The notes beneath the pieces were generated by a model, which saw only the letters and a program-made list of their open reading frames with translations, had not been told where the DNA came from and did not search any database. This document shows positions 1 through 9,976 of a DNA stretch of 64,000 nt, piece by piece. Position numbers and translations under genes: made by a program. Each line of letters starts with the position of its first letter. Within the stretch, counting starts at the first letter, position 1. This stretch comes from Bacteroidota bacterium (GTDB lineage Bacteria; Bacteroidota; Bacteroidia; Bacteroidales; UBA1715), in the NCBI GenBank assembly GCA_009786075.1, contig WQTX01000003.1, positions 16,308 to 80,307 of the forward strand. The letters run 5' to 3'.

Positions 1-576
1 GTGTTGGTTGTCATCCGAAATTTGCTATTGATAATAATGTTGCTTATAGTATATAGACAATCAGGCACTTATCAATATTGTTTTACTCTGTGGATTACAG
101 TGGTAATTATTTGTGTAATAAGTATATCCTCATTTTTTATGGGTTATAATTATTATCCGCCTTTCGTTTCATTAAATAATGATGTCGATAGCAACTACGA
201 AGGCAAAATACTTTCCGAAACACCGTTAAGCAACTTTATTACGACTTCCAAAGATTCCACTTATTTGTTGTTTATATTTTCTTACATTTGTCCGCATTGC
301 CTCAATTCCATTGAGAATTTGAAACAATATGAAAATGCAAAAGTTGTAGATAGAGTTATTGGTTTAGTGGCGCAAGATTCTGTATATGAAGTAATTTTTA
401 AACAAAACTTTCAAGTTGAATTTCCTATCAAGCATTATGACCATCAAACTATTTCATCAATAGCAAAAGGTTTGCCTACAACTTATTACATAAAAAACAA
501 TGTTATAAAAAAAGAAATAATAGGTGAATTGCCTTGTGTTTATAACTTTACGAGGTTATACTATAATAATGAATAA
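1..576 (+). CDS. Membrane-anchored thioredoxin-fold-like protein with CPHC motif, probably 5'-truncated by the window edge
   Basis: ORF open from base 1; hydrophobic N-terminus; FSYICPHCLNSIENL resembles a Trx/DsbA active site. Confidence 0.5.
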   Translation: MLVVIRNLLLIIMLLIVYRQSGTYQYCFTLWITVVIICVISISSFFMGYNYYPPFVSLNNDVDSNYEGKILSETPLSNFITTSKDSTYLLFIFSYICPHCLNSIENLKQYENAKVVDRVIGLVAQDSVYEVIFKQNFQVEFPIKHYDHQTISSIAKGLPTTYYIKNNVIKKEIIGELPCVYNFTRLYYNNE

Positions 577-693
577 TTGTCTAATTAAAAAAATGATATT
601 GTTATTGAACGGCAAAGAAAAAACTTTGCCGTTTTTTTTAATTGATAAAACGTGTAAGAAATTTTTATATCTTTGTGAAAAATTATACACAAT

Positions 694-1015
694 ATGTGGT
701 CTGATTGGAAAGAGAATGTCAAGCCGAATGCGCAAATTCCTCGAAAACTCCTTTGGGACGTTGATTGGAACAATTTCGATGTGCAAAAAAACAAAAAAAA
801 TGGTTGTGCAGCGGGTAATTGAATATGGTTTGCCCGAAGATTATAACACAATGTTTAATTTGTATGGCGGCGTTTCGGGAGTTCGGAAAATTGTTAAAGA
901 AATTCCGTATTTCCGCTACCCTCAAGATATTTCCTTTATTTGCATGGCTTTTAATTTAAAAAAAGAAGATTTAGAATGTTACAAACGCAAACAGTTGAGA
1001 AAACAAGGTTTTTGA
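694..1015 (+). pseudogene. DUF6922-like small protein split by a one-base frameshift in an A-rich run
   Basis: Frame 1 from ATG 694 reads MWSDWKENVKPNAQIPRKLLWDVDWNNFDVQKNKK then NGCAAGN*; frame 2 continues as MVVQRVIEYGLPEDYNTMFNLYGGVSGVRKIVKEIPYFRYPQDISFICMAFNLKKEDLECYKRKQLRKQGF*; the switch lies at caaaaaaacaaaaaaaatgg. Confidence 0.6.
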
Positions 1016-1082
1016 AACCGCACCCTGTTGATTTACCCTAATTCCTCGTTTCCTAATACCTATTCCCTAACCCCTAATTTAT

Positions 1083-2642
1083 ATGAAAAAAACCACAATC
1101 CTCTGGGCAGACGACGAAATTGAACTGCTCAAACCGCATATTTTATTTTTAGAAGCAAAAGGCTACGAAGTAATAGCCGTAAATAGCGGCACCGATGCCG
1201 TTGAAAAATGCAATGACCCCAATATTGACATTGTGTTTTTAGACGAGCAAATGCCCGGAATTACGGGTTTGGAGGCGTTGGCGCAAATAAAACGCATTAA
1301 CCCCAACGTGCCGGTGATAATGATTACCAAAAGCGAAGCCGAAGATATTATGGAGGCGGCAATTGGTTCGCAAATCAGCGATTATTTGATAAAACCGGTT
1401 AATCCGAATCAGATTTTGCTTTCAATTAAAAAAAATCTTGACCAAAAAAATATTATCACGCAACAAACCACGCAGAATTACCAAGCGGAATTTTCGCAAT
1501 TGGGAATGAAAATTTCGAGTGCCGACACATGGCAAGATTGGATTGCGGTGCACAAAGAACTCACACATTGGGAAACCAAACTTTCGCAATCGAAAGACCG
1601 CGCAATGAATTCGGTGTTTGTGATGCAGAAAAATGATGCCGATGTGCAATTTGCAAAATTTATAAAACGAAATTACATTGATTGGCTCGACCGCAACAAC
1701 GACGATAAACCGATACTTTCGCCAAATGTGTTCAAAGAAAAAGTGTTCCCAAACATAAAAAAAGGCAAACAAACCTTACTGTTGGTAATTGATAATTTGC
1801 GTTACGACCATTGGTGCAACCTGCGTCCACTGCTGAGCGAATATTATAACATACAGGACGATGCGCAGTATTACAGCATTTTGCCCACCTGCACACAATA
1901 TGCCCGCAACTCGCTATTTGCCGGACTTATGCCTTTGGACATCGAAAAAATTTACCCCGAATTGTGGCGCAACGACGATGATGAAGACGAACTTAAAAAT
2001 CAATACGAAGAAGAATTGCTTGCGGCACAACTCAAACGATTGGGCTATACCGACAAATTTTTCTTTGAAAAAATCACCAGCATCAACCCCGGACGGCGAG
2101 TAACCGATAAATTGCAGGCAATTCAGCAACATCAATTTTCGGTTATTGTCTATAATTTTGTGGACACACTTTCGCACGCGCGCACCGAAATGGACATGAT
2201 AAAAGAACTTGCTGCCGACGAAGCTGCTTACCGTTCGCTTACCTATTCGTGGTTTACGCACTCCACGCTTTTTGAGCTTTTGCAGGAACTTTCGCAAAAA
2301 AATATCGACATAATCATTACCACCGACCACGGTTCGGTACGTGTGCAAAATCCTATAAAAGTGCTTGCCGACAAAACGGTAACATCGAATTTGCGTTACA
2401 AGCAAGGTAAAGCCCTGTCGTACAACCCCAAAGAAGTGTTTGAAATCAAAAAACCGCACACGGCGCATTTACCAATGGTCAATTTGAGTTCAACCTATAT
2501 TTTTGCCACCAATCAAGATTTCTTTGCCTACCCGAATAATTTCAATTATTATGCAAAATATTATCGTGATAGTTTTCAGCATGGCGGTGTATCGTTGGAC
2601 GAAATAATTATTCCTTGTGTGCATTTGCAGCCTAAAAAATAA
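1083..2642 (+). CDS. porX: PorX-like response regulator with C-terminal PglZ/alkaline-phosphatase-like domain (T9SS regulation)
   Basis: N-terminal receiver domain (ILWADDEIELLKPHILFLEAKGYEV, VFLDEQMPG) followed by LLLVIDNLRYDHW and IITTDHGS motifs. Confidence 0.9.
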   Translation: MKKTTILWADDEIELLKPHILFLEAKGYEVIAVNSGTDAVEKCNDPNIDIVFLDEQMPGITGLEALAQIKRINPNVPVIMITKSEAEDIMEAAIGSQISDYLIKPVNPNQILLSIKKNLDQKNIITQQTTQNYQAEFSQLGMKISSADTWQDWIAVHKELTHWETKLSQSKDRAMNSVFVMQKNDADVQFAKFIKRNYIDWLDRNNDDKPILSPNVFKEKVFPNIKKGKQTLLLVIDNLRYDHWCNLRPLLSEYYNIQDDAQYYSILPTCTQYARNSLFAGLMPLDIEKIYPELWRNDDDEDELKNQYEEELLAAQLKRLGYTDKFFFEKITSINPGRRVTDKLQAIQQHQFSVIVYNFVDTLSHARTEMDMIKELAADEAAYRSLTYSWFTHSTLFELLQELSQKNIDIIITTDHGSVRVQNPIKVLADKTVTSNLRYKQGKALSYNPKEVFEIKKPHTAHLPMVNLSSTYIFATNQDFFAYPNNFNYYAKYYRDSFQHGGVSLDEIIIPCVHLQPKK

Positions 2643-2646
2643 TTCC

Positions 2647-3060
2647 ATGCCCAGCATTTGCATATTATCATTGGACGAAATTCAAAAAAGTGCCAAAGAA
2701 TTTCTAAAACTCATTGGCACTCATAAAATTATAGCATTCAACGGACAAATGGCTACCGGAAAAACTACGTTTATAAAAGCGCTATGCACACAACTTGGCG
2801 TACAGGAAAGCACCACAAGTCCAACATTTGCGTTGGTAAACGAATACGAAACCGCTCAAAACGAAATCATTTACCACTTTGATTTATATCGTATAGAACA
2901 ACTCGAAGAATTGCTCGACATAGGTTTTGAAGATTACGTTTACAGCAATAATTTTTGTTTTATAGAATGGGCAGAAATTGCACGACCATTGTTGCCGGAC
3001 GATACGCTTTGGGTAACTTTGAGTATTGACGAAAATAGACAGCGGAAATTGGAGTTTTAA
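2647..3060 (+). CDS. tsaE: tRNA threonylcarbamoyladenosine biosynthesis ATPase TsaE
   Basis: Walker A GQMATGKTTFIKAL, SPTFALVNEY, HFDLYRI, FIEWAE. Confidence 0.9.
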   Translation: MPSICILSLDEIQKSAKEFLKLIGTHKIIAFNGQMATGKTTFIKALCTQLGVQESTTSPTFALVNEYETAQNEIIYHFDLYRIEQLEELLDIGFEDYVYSNNFCFIEWAEIARPLLPDDTLWVTLSIDENRQRKLEF

Positions 3061-3063
3061 TAA

Positions 3064-3236
3064 CAATGTCGTTTAGTTAAGGAATTTTTAAACCTTCGTG
3101 TCTTCGTGCCTTTCTGTCTTCGTGTTTATTTTTTGCGCGCAAGCGCGTTTTAGTAAACACGAAGGCACGAAGACAGAAAGACACGAAGAAAATTTATTAT
3201 CAATTCTTGATTCATATTCTTAACTAAACGACATTG
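3064..3236. repeat. Compound inverted repeat, family D (AATGTCGTTTAGTTAAG outer arms, CTTCGTG-word inner arms)
   Basis: caatgtcgtttagttaag (3064-3081) is the reverse complement of cttaactaaacgacattg (3219-3236); inner arms at about 3094-3128 and 3154-3189 are built from CTTCGTG/TCTTCGTG/CCTTTCTG words. Confidence 0.9.
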
Positions 3237-3282
3237 GTTTTAATAATTTATAATTTACAATTAATAATTTATAATTAATTCG

Positions 3283-3290
3283 TACTTTTG
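3283..3290 (+). promoter_or_regulatory. Candidate Bacteroidota -7 element upstream of rpiB
   Basis: TACTTTTG matches TAnnTTTG, about 24 bp before ATG 3314. Confidence 0.4.
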
Positions 3291-3313
3291 CGCAAAATCA
3301 ATTGAAAATAAAA

Positions 3314-3745
3314 ATGGAACGTCCGAAAATTGCAGTAGCAGCCGACCACGCAGGTTTTTATATGAAAGAACTTGTTTTCAAGTATTTAATTAAAGAAGGA
3401 TATGATGTAAAAGATTTTGGCGCATATTCCGACGACGCGGTTGATTATCCCGATTTTGCCCATGCGCTTGCTTTTGCGGTTAATAATCATGAATACGACT
3501 ATGGTTTTTTATTTTGCGGCTCGGGCAATGGTGTGAATATGGTTGCCAACAAACACAAAAATGTGCGTTCGGCTTTGTGTTGGGAAACTGAAATTGCCGG
3601 ATTAGCGCGAGCGCACAACAATGCCAATGTCTGTGCCATTCCCGCTCGGTTTATCAGTGCTAACGAAACATTGAACGTTGTAACAGCATTTTTGAACACC
3701 CAATTTGAAGGTGGACGGCATGAGCAACGGGTGGCGAAAATCTAA
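3314..3745 (+). CDS. rpiB: Ribose-5-phosphate isomerase B
   Basis: IAVAADHAGFYMKE, DFGAYSDDAVDYPDFA, CGSGNGVNMVANKHKNVRSALCW. Confidence 0.93.
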   Translation: MERPKIAVAADHAGFYMKELVFKYLIKEGYDVKDFGAYSDDAVDYPDFAHALAFAVNNHEYDYGFLFCGSGNGVNMVANKHKNVRSALCWETEIAGLARAHNNANVCAIPARFISANETLNVVTAFLNTQFEGGRHEQRVAKI

Positions 3746-3795
3746 TAATATAATTGCTGGATTGCTTCGTTCCTCGCAATGACGCCCGAATAAAA

Positions 3796-3875
3796 CGTCA
3801 TTCCTGCGAAGGCAGGAATCCCCTCAAAAAAGCAACACTAACCAATGGGAGATTCCTGCCTTCGCAGGAATGACG
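3796..3875. repeat. Palindromic element, family B (CGTCATTCCTGCGAAGGCAGGAAT)
   Basis: cgtcattcctgcgaaggcaggaat...attcctgccttcgcaggaatgacg inverted arms; second copy at 11465-11568. Confidence 0.95.
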
Positions 3876-3908
3876 GAAAAGGTAAATGTACAATAAATAC
3901 TTCCAAAT

Positions 3909-5273
3909 ATGTCCAATAAATCACAATTCCAAAAAGCCGCCGAAGCAATAGCGTTCAACGAAAATCATCGCAAAACTATTCGTTTCAATATGGGTAAATA
4001 TTATGCTGCGGTGAATGCAGGAAAGGCGCGTTACAAAGATTTGGAAGCCGCTCGCAGCAAAGCTGCCGATATAAAACGCCATACGTTGGAAAATTTGGCA
4101 GATTATTTACAAGAATTTGAGAAAAATTTTACAAATAATGGCGGCGAAGTACTGTGGGCTCGCACTGCCGACGATGCTATTCAATTTATTTCAAAAATTT
4201 TGCAAGACCACGGTGTAAAATCAATTGTAAAAAGCAAGTCGATGACCACCGAAGAAATTGAATTGAACCACGAATTGGAAAAAATCGGCATTGCGTCGGT
4301 GGAAACCGATTTGGGCGAATATATAGTGCAGCTTGCGGGCGAAAAACCCTATCATATTGTAACGCCGGCTATGCACAAATCCAAACAAGATGTGGCGGAT
4401 TTGTTCCACAAACATTTTAATTTTCCGTTAGACAGCACCGCCGAAGAAATGACGGCGCTTGCACGTGAAAAATTGCGTGAACAATATTTGTCTGCCGGTG
4501 CCGGAATTACCGGCGCAAATTTTGTAATTGCCAACAAAGGCGCAATTTGCGTTACCGAAAACGAAGGCAATGCAATTATGTCAACAGCTTTTCCCGATAT
4601 TCACATTGCCATTGCCGGCATTGAAAAAGTAATTCCTTCGATGCAGGATTTGGCGTTGTTCTGGCCTCATTTGGCACAGCAGGGCACAGGGCAAGCAATT
4701 TCCTCGTACAGTTCCATGTTTAGCGCAGCGCAAAAAGCCGGCGAAACGCACGGGCCGAAAAAAATGTATGTGATTTTGCTCGACAACGGACGCACGCAAT
4801 TATACAAAAAAGAAAAGTTCAACCTTGCGCTTTCGTGCATTCGCTGCGGAGCGTGTTTGAACGCCTGCCCGATTTACAAAAACATTGGCGGTTATACCTA
4901 TAATACTACTTATCAGGGACCAATCGGCACGGTTATTACGCCGCATTTGAAAGATTTTAAATCCTATGTCCATTTGAGTTCGGCGTGTTCGCTGTGCGGT
5001 GGTTGCACTTCGGTGTGTCCGCAACGAGTGCCGCTACACGAATTGATACTTGAAAACCGCAAATTAGCTGTTGCTCAAAAACTTACACCGACTGTTGAAA
5101 ATGTTGCAATGAAAGGTTTTGAGTTCATAACTTCGAAAGCACGAAGAATGGATTGTGTGGGCGGAACAATGAAAAATACTGCTATTTCTTTATTTGCAAA
5201 AAATGCTTGGGGCAAAAAACGTTCGATGCCGAAGTTTGCAAAACTTTCGTTTCGCAAGCTGAATAGAAAATAA
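3909..5273 (+). CDS. lutB: LutB/LldF-type iron-sulfur protein
   Basis: Two 4Fe-4S motifs (CIRCGACLNACPIYKNIGG; CSLCGGCTSVCPQRVPLHELI) after an LUD-type domain. Confidence 0.85.
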   Translation: MSNKSQFQKAAEAIAFNENHRKTIRFNMGKYYAAVNAGKARYKDLEAARSKAADIKRHTLENLADYLQEFEKNFTNNGGEVLWARTADDAIQFISKILQDHGVKSIVKSKSMTTEEIELNHELEKIGIASVETDLGEYIVQLAGEKPYHIVTPAMHKSKQDVADLFHKHFNFPLDSTAEEMTALAREKLREQYLSAGAGITGANFVIANKGAICVTENEGNAIMSTAFPDIHIAIAGIEKVIPSMQDLALFWPHLAQQGTGQAISSYSSMFSAAQKAGETHGPKKMYVILLDNGRTQLYKKEKFNLALSCIRCGACLNACPIYKNIGGYTYNTTYQGPIGTVITPHLKDFKSYVHLSSACSLCGGCTSVCPQRVPLHELILENRKLAVAQKLTPTVENVAMKGFEFITSKARRMDCVGGTMKNTAISLFAKNAWGKKRSMPKFAKLSFRKLNRK

Positions 5274-5287
5274 TACTTTTCCCCCTT

Positions 5288-5320
5288 AACTTTTCCAAAG
5301 TTTAGAACTTTGGAAAAGTT
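5288..5320. repeat. Short palindrome, family C
   Basis: aacttttccaaagtttagaactttggaaaagtt; further copies at about 30640 and 44106. Confidence 0.9.
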
Positions 5321-5362
5321 TATTTGCCGGAAAAAGTTTATTTGCCGATAAAAATTATCCCG

Positions 5363-6280
5363 TTACCGTAATTTTCTATTCTTATTGCTAATCAACGTTA
5401 TATGATATTCCGTTTTGTTCGGATTTGGCAAATGTTTATCGCGCAACCAAGGGTTTAACGTTTTAAGCATTTTATAATTTGAACCTTGACTGCGGGCAAA
5501 TTCTGCTAAATTAGTTATTGTGCTGTCAACTTTTACAATTTTTGTAGGAATTGTTGGGAACGGTTTTATGTTGTGATAGCCGTAAAGTTCTGGGTTTTCC
5601 ATAATCAATTTCAGCGCAATAATGCGAAACACGTAACGAGCTGTTTCGGAATTGGTATATAAATCGTAATAACTTTCAATTCCTTGAAAATTAACTTGTG
5701 TTTTTAATTCTGATACGCCAATATTGTACGATGCCGCCACCATAGTCCACGAATTGAAGGTTTTACGGGCGTTGTGCAAATATTTACACGCTGCTTCGGT
5801 CGATTTAATTAAATGGTAGCGTTCGTCTATCTGGTCATTTACGGTTAAACCGTATTGTTTGCCGGTCCCCTCCAAAAATTGCCAAAATCCGGCAGCTCCT
5901 TTGGGCGAAATCACAATGCGCAAACCGCTTTCAGCTAAAGCTAAATATTTGAAATCGGCAGGAATTTTGTTTGCTGCGAGTATGCTGTCGATAGTAGGAA
6001 AATAGCGGTGGCAATATTTTAAAAATTGCAAAGTTTGCGATTGCCAAAAAACGTTTACCAAAAGTTCACGTTCCAAACCTTCGACTACATCGAAATAATC
6101 AAGCGGCACTTTTTCGCCGAAAATTGTAACTTCATCGGGAATGGGCATATTGACCGGAAGAACAAGAGAATCAAAATTTTGCATTTGCTGCTCGGAATGA
6201 GAAGTAGAGGTAAAAGCAGCAAGTAAAATAAATGCTATGCTGCTAATTGCCAACGAAATAAAAAGTATTTTTTTTCTCAC
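5363..6280 (-). CDS. Lytic transglycosylase (SLT domain) with LysM-like C-terminus
   Basis: ALAESGLRIVISPKGAAGFWQFLEGTGKQYGL...AASYNIG; GTG start overlaps the TGA of the upstream gene. Confidence 0.85.
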   Translation of the reverse strand: MRKKILFISLAISSIAFILLAAFTSTSHSEQQMQNFDSLVLPVNMPIPDEVTIFGEKVPLDYFDVVEGLERELLVNVFWQSQTLQFLKYCHRYFPTIDSILAANKIPADFKYLALAESGLRIVISPKGAAGFWQFLEGTGKQYGLTVNDQIDERYHLIKSTEAACKYLHNARKTFNSWTMVAASYNIGVSELKTQVNFQGIESYYDLYTNSETARYVFRIIALKLIMENPELYGYHNIKPFPTIPTKIVKVDSTITNLAEFARSQGSNYKMLKTLNPWLRDKHLPNPNKTEYHITLISNKNRKLR

Positions 6281-7338
6281 GATTGTATTTTTTTAAGTTT
6301 ATGTTTTTTCACTAAACGTGAAATTGAGAAAAGTATTGCAAACATGCTTATTTCGCCAATTGCAAGCCGAATAAAAAAATTACTTTCGGGTTGTGCCACA
6401 ATTCCGTATATGGCAAGAAAACAACCGATACTTGTGAGAACAATAAAAAATACCGCTGTCCATCGTTCCGAAAAACCGCAATATACAAAGTTGTGTGTAG
6501 TGTGGTTGGTGTCGCCGGTAAAAGGTGATTTGCGAGCAGCTATGCGATTGATAAATACCGTAGTAGTGTCGCACAAAGGCATAATAAACACTGCACCAAT
6601 AAGTACAACTTCACGATAATTGAAACCAACAAAAGAGCCGCTGTAATTCCATATATATTGTATGCTGAAAATAGCGAGAATAATCCCTAGAAACTGACTG
6701 CCACTATCGCCCATATATATTTTCGATGGATGCCAATTCCAAAATAAATATGCTACAAGGCTTGCCACCACTGCCAATAAAATCGTAGTATCAATTATAT
6801 TGCCGCTTACAAAAGCCAAAAACGCCATTGCCAAACAAATAATTGCCGACACCGACCCCGAAATCGCGTCCATATTGTCGAGCATATTGATAGAATTCAT
6901 AATACCCACTACCCAGAAGAACGTGAGTGCGTAGTTTATAAAAATATTGTCGGACGTTTGAATGTGCATATTGCTTATAATGAGAATGATAGCACACAAA
7001 CATTGAAATAAAAATTTGTGGAAAGGACTCGTGTTGCGAATATCATCGAAAAGTCCGGCAAAAAATGCAATGGTTGAACACAGAAAAAGAACGAGAAACG
7101 ATGTAGTAAAGCAACTTTCCTTGAAAATACAACACGTAAACACAAGCGAAAATAAAAAAATAATATAAAAAATCACGCCGCCAAAAATTGGTTTCGTTTG
7201 ACTTGCCCAGCGTTCGGCATTATAATTTTTCTTTTTCAAAAACGAGAAAATTTTGTTTCTCAAAAGTAAACTGTAACCGGCGCAACTCAAACTGAGTGAG
7301 GCTATAAAAAATATGGGGAAGAGTAGATAGTAGTTCAT
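6277..7338 (-). CDS. MraY/WecA-like glycosyl-1-phosphate transferase (GT family 4 integral membrane)
   Basis: Multi-TM; AGLFDDIRN, NMLDNMDAISG, MGDSGSQFLG motifs. Confidence 0.88.
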   Translation of the reverse strand: MNYYLLFPIFFIASLSLSCAGYSLLLRNKIFSFLKKKNYNAERWASQTKPIFGGVIFYIIFLFSLVFTCCIFKESCFTTSFLVLFLCSTIAFFAGLFDDIRNTSPFHKFLFQCLCAIILIISNMHIQTSDNIFINYALTFFWVVGIMNSINMLDNMDAISGSVSAIICLAMAFLAFVSGNIIDTTILLAVVASLVAYLFWNWHPSKIYMGDSGSQFLGIILAIFSIQYIWNYSGSFVGFNYREVVLIGAVFIMPLCDTTTVFINRIAARKSPFTGDTNHTTHNFVYCGFSERWTAVFFIVLTSIGCFLAIYGIVAQPESNFFIRLAIGEISMFAILFSISRLVKKHKLKKIQS

Positions 7339-7349
7339 GTGTTAGGGAT

Positions 7350-7457
7350 TTACGCTAATGTGCCAATGTGATAATATGCCAATTTGCCAATTTGTTAATG
7401 AATAAATGTGTTAATTATTTTATTGTCGAATTGGCACATTGTTATATTGGCACATTA
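7350..7457. repeat. Palindromic word array, family E (GCCAATNTG words)
   Basis: gctaatgtgccaatgtgataatatgccaatttgcc... mirrored by ...ggcacattgttatattggcacatta; occupies the spacer between two minus-strand genes. Confidence 0.8.
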
Positions 7458-7459
7458 AT

Positions 7460-9853
7460 TTATTTTTTTCTAAATAATCGAAACCGTTTTTTCGTTTTAT
7501 CATCATTATAAGAATAATATCCATACCCAAAACCATACCCGTAGCCGTAACCATATTGCGAATAGCTATACCCTTGATAATTGTAGCCGTAGCGAGCCGT
7601 AATTATTTCAATGGCATTGAGTACAATTGAAAGATTATCAATATTATTTTTGTTTTTTATATAATTCACGTTGTTCAAGAAATTGCGTTTTGAAACATTG
7701 GCACGTACAACGTAAATCGGCAAATCGGCACGTTTAAAACTAAAAATAGCATCGGAAACAATTCCAATTGGCGGTGTGTCGATTATAATTACATCGTATT
7801 CGGTTTTCAAATCGTGTAATAGTTTATCGAAATTTTCGGAATTGGCAAGTTCGGCAGGGTTTGGCGGAACGGGTCCCGAAGTGAGAATATCGAAATTTTC
7901 CAATTCAGTTTTTATAATACAATCTTTGTAATTATCAACACCTATAAGTATGGTACTTAGTCCTTTTTTATTTTCGGCTTTAAACGAAAGATGCACTTTT
8001 GGCTTACGCAAATCCATATCGAGTAGAATTACCCGTTTGTTGTTGAACGATATAACACCTCCTAAATTGATGGCAATAAAAGTTTTTCCTTCTGCCGGAA
8101 TGGTTGAACTTATGGCTATAACTTTGGGGTAGGTGTCGGTTTGTTGTATAAATTCCAAATTGGAGCGTAGCGTGCGAAACGCTTCGGTAATAATCGAATC
8201 GGTTTTATTTTCAACCGTAAAACGCTGAATTTTATTTACATGCGGTGTTGTAGGAATAAGTCCGCTAACCGGAGCATCGGTATATTTTGTAATATCGCTG
8301 AGTGTTGTTATTTCATTGTAAAGTATATAGCGCACAAACGTGAGGAGTCCTATTACAAAAAGACAAATAATAAAACAAATTGCTACAACACTCGATAGAA
8401 TAGGAGCAATGGGTGTTTTGGGAGGATTTGCACGTTGTAAAATCACGCTGTTGCTTATGTTCCCGGCTTTTGAAATCAAATATTCGGCACGTTTTGCAAT
8501 CAATTCGTCGTAGTAATTTTGGTTGATTGAATGTATGCGGGCAAGTTTTGAAAATTCCGTTTCGTCAAAATTGATTTCGCCGGTGTGGTTCAAAGCGTTG
8601 AGGCTTGCCAATTTTTCACGTAATTGGCGGTTATTGTTTTTTATAAATTGTTGCAGCAATTCGCGTTGTTCGACAATTTGCTTGTCTATAATTTTTATTT
8701 TTTGGTTTTCAGGAGTAACGGTCATCAATAGTTCCGAACGTTGTTTTTGCAGTTGGTCTATGCCGTTCAAAAAATTCAAAAGCAACGTTTCGGCGTTTGT
8801 GCCGGCAAGCAAAGCCGTCAGTTCGCTTGTGTTGAGCGTGTTGGTGGAGTTGAGTTCGTTTGTAAGTCGCTGTAACGACGAAAGTTGCGCTTGGTAATTT
8901 TCTATTTCTTGGCGAGTTTTGCTGTCGAAAAGCAGCGACGATTTGTTCAAAGCCGCTGTTCCGGTAATGTTGTGTGCTTTTTTGAAATTCGAAAGTTCCC
9001 TTTCCGATTCGCCGAGTTTGTCGTACACAATTTTAAGTTGTTCTTCTATAAAATCAAGTACTTTGAGCGCACGTTCCTGTTTTTTTTCAACATCGTAAAT
9101 CAAAAACATTTCGCTTATAGTGTTCACAATGTCGGCTGTTTTTTGCGGATTGAAATTTGTGTATGAAATTTGTATGGTATTAGCATCGCTGTTCAAAATT
9201 GAAATCTGCAATTTGGTGTCAATATGCTTTTTAAATGCAGTTTCGTCATCATATCGTATAAAAAAGAAATTGTTTGCCGGTTCAAAAAAAGCGTCTTCAT
9301 TTACTATATTTACATAAATTTTTGCTCCCGAAATTTGTTGCCATGTATTGCGCTCAATTTGTGTGCTAATTTCATTTTTGCCGTCAATTGAGTAAGTTAA
9401 TTCCACCAATTTTGTTTTTTTATTAATGCTTACATAAATAGGCCGGTTGTAAAAACTTGATTGAATTTCGTCGAGTTCTACAAAAAAAGGAGCGCTGTTG
9501 TAGAATTCCGATGTTAAAACATTTCCTTTGGAATAATAGCCGGTGTAAAGATTGAGTTTTGTAAGCGTACGTTTCAAGAATTCTTGCGAACGCAGCAATT
9601 CAATGGTAGTTGAAAGCGAATTTCTACCGTAAAGATTTTCGGTTTTTAAAAAATCGTTAGTCTGCTCATTATTGATTTGAATAACGGTAAATGCTTGATA
9701 CTTGGGCTGTGTATAACGCAAATAAAGAAAAGTGCCGCCAATTCCCAAAAGAATGATAGCAATATAAAAAATAAGATTTAATTTTATAACGTGTATAAAT
9801 TTCCCAAATTCAAAGGTGTCGTTTAAAACCGGTATATGTTTTTGCTTTGCCAT
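7460..9853 (-). CDS. Wzc-like polysaccharide copolymerase / BY-kinase
   Basis: Wzz-type N-terminus; kinase motifs ISSTIPAEGKTFIAINL, LLDMDLRKPKVH, DVIIIDTPPIGIVSDA; Tyr/Gly-rich tail. Confidence 0.92.
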   Translation of the reverse strand: MAKQKHIPVLNDTFEFGKFIHVIKLNLIFYIAIILLGIGGTFLYLRYTQPKYQAFTVIQINNEQTNDFLKTENLYGRNSLSTTIELLRSQEFLKRTLTKLNLYTGYYSKGNVLTSEFYNSAPFFVELDEIQSSFYNRPIYVSINKKTKLVELTYSIDGKNEISTQIERNTWQQISGAKIYVNIVNEDAFFEPANNFFFIRYDDETAFKKHIDTKLQISILNSDANTIQISYTNFNPQKTADIVNTISEMFLIYDVEKKQERALKVLDFIEEQLKIVYDKLGESERELSNFKKAHNITGTAALNKSSLLFDSKTRQEIENYQAQLSSLQRLTNELNSTNTLNTSELTALLAGTNAETLLLNFLNGIDQLQKQRSELLMTVTPENQKIKIIDKQIVEQRELLQQFIKNNNRQLREKLASLNALNHTGEINFDETEFSKLARIHSINQNYYDELIAKRAEYLISKAGNISNSVILQRANPPKTPIAPILSSVVAICFIICLFVIGLLTFVRYILYNEITTLSDITKYTDAPVSGLIPTTPHVNKIQRFTVENKTDSIITEAFRTLRSNLEFIQQTDTYPKVIAISSTIPAEGKTFIAINLGGVISFNNKRVILLDMDLRKPKVHLSFKAENKKGLSTILIGVDNYKDCIIKTELENFDILTSGPVPPNPAELANSENFDKLLHDLKTEYDVIIIDTPPIGIVSDAIFSFKRADLPIYVVRANVSKRNFLNNVNYIKNKNNIDNLSIVLNAIEIITARYGYNYQGYSYSQYGYGYGYGFGYGYYSYNDDKTKKRFRLFRKK

Positions 9854-9865
9854 AGATTAAATTTT

Positions 9866-9974
9866 TACCCCTAATCCCCTAAAGGGGACTTTGGCTTTGT
9901 GGTTTAATTCGTTATTTATCACTTTTTTACAACGTTTATTTCTTCTTTCTCCCCCTTTAGGGGGTGGGGGGTGA
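9866..9974. repeat. Family A-like GC-rich palindromic element (diverged, opposite orientation relative to its genes)
   Basis: acccctaatcccctaaaggggactttgg...ctttctccccctttagggggtggggggt between wza-like and wzc-like genes. Confidence 0.65.
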
Positions 9975-9976
9975 AT

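Noticed and set aside
1914-2468. 184-aa antisense ORF within porX
   Set aside because: It lies opposite a strongly conserved gene, with no recognisable motifs; likely a shadow ORF.
3909-5273. Complete lut operon
   Set aside because: Only a LutB-like gene is present; no LutA or LutC neighbours in the window.
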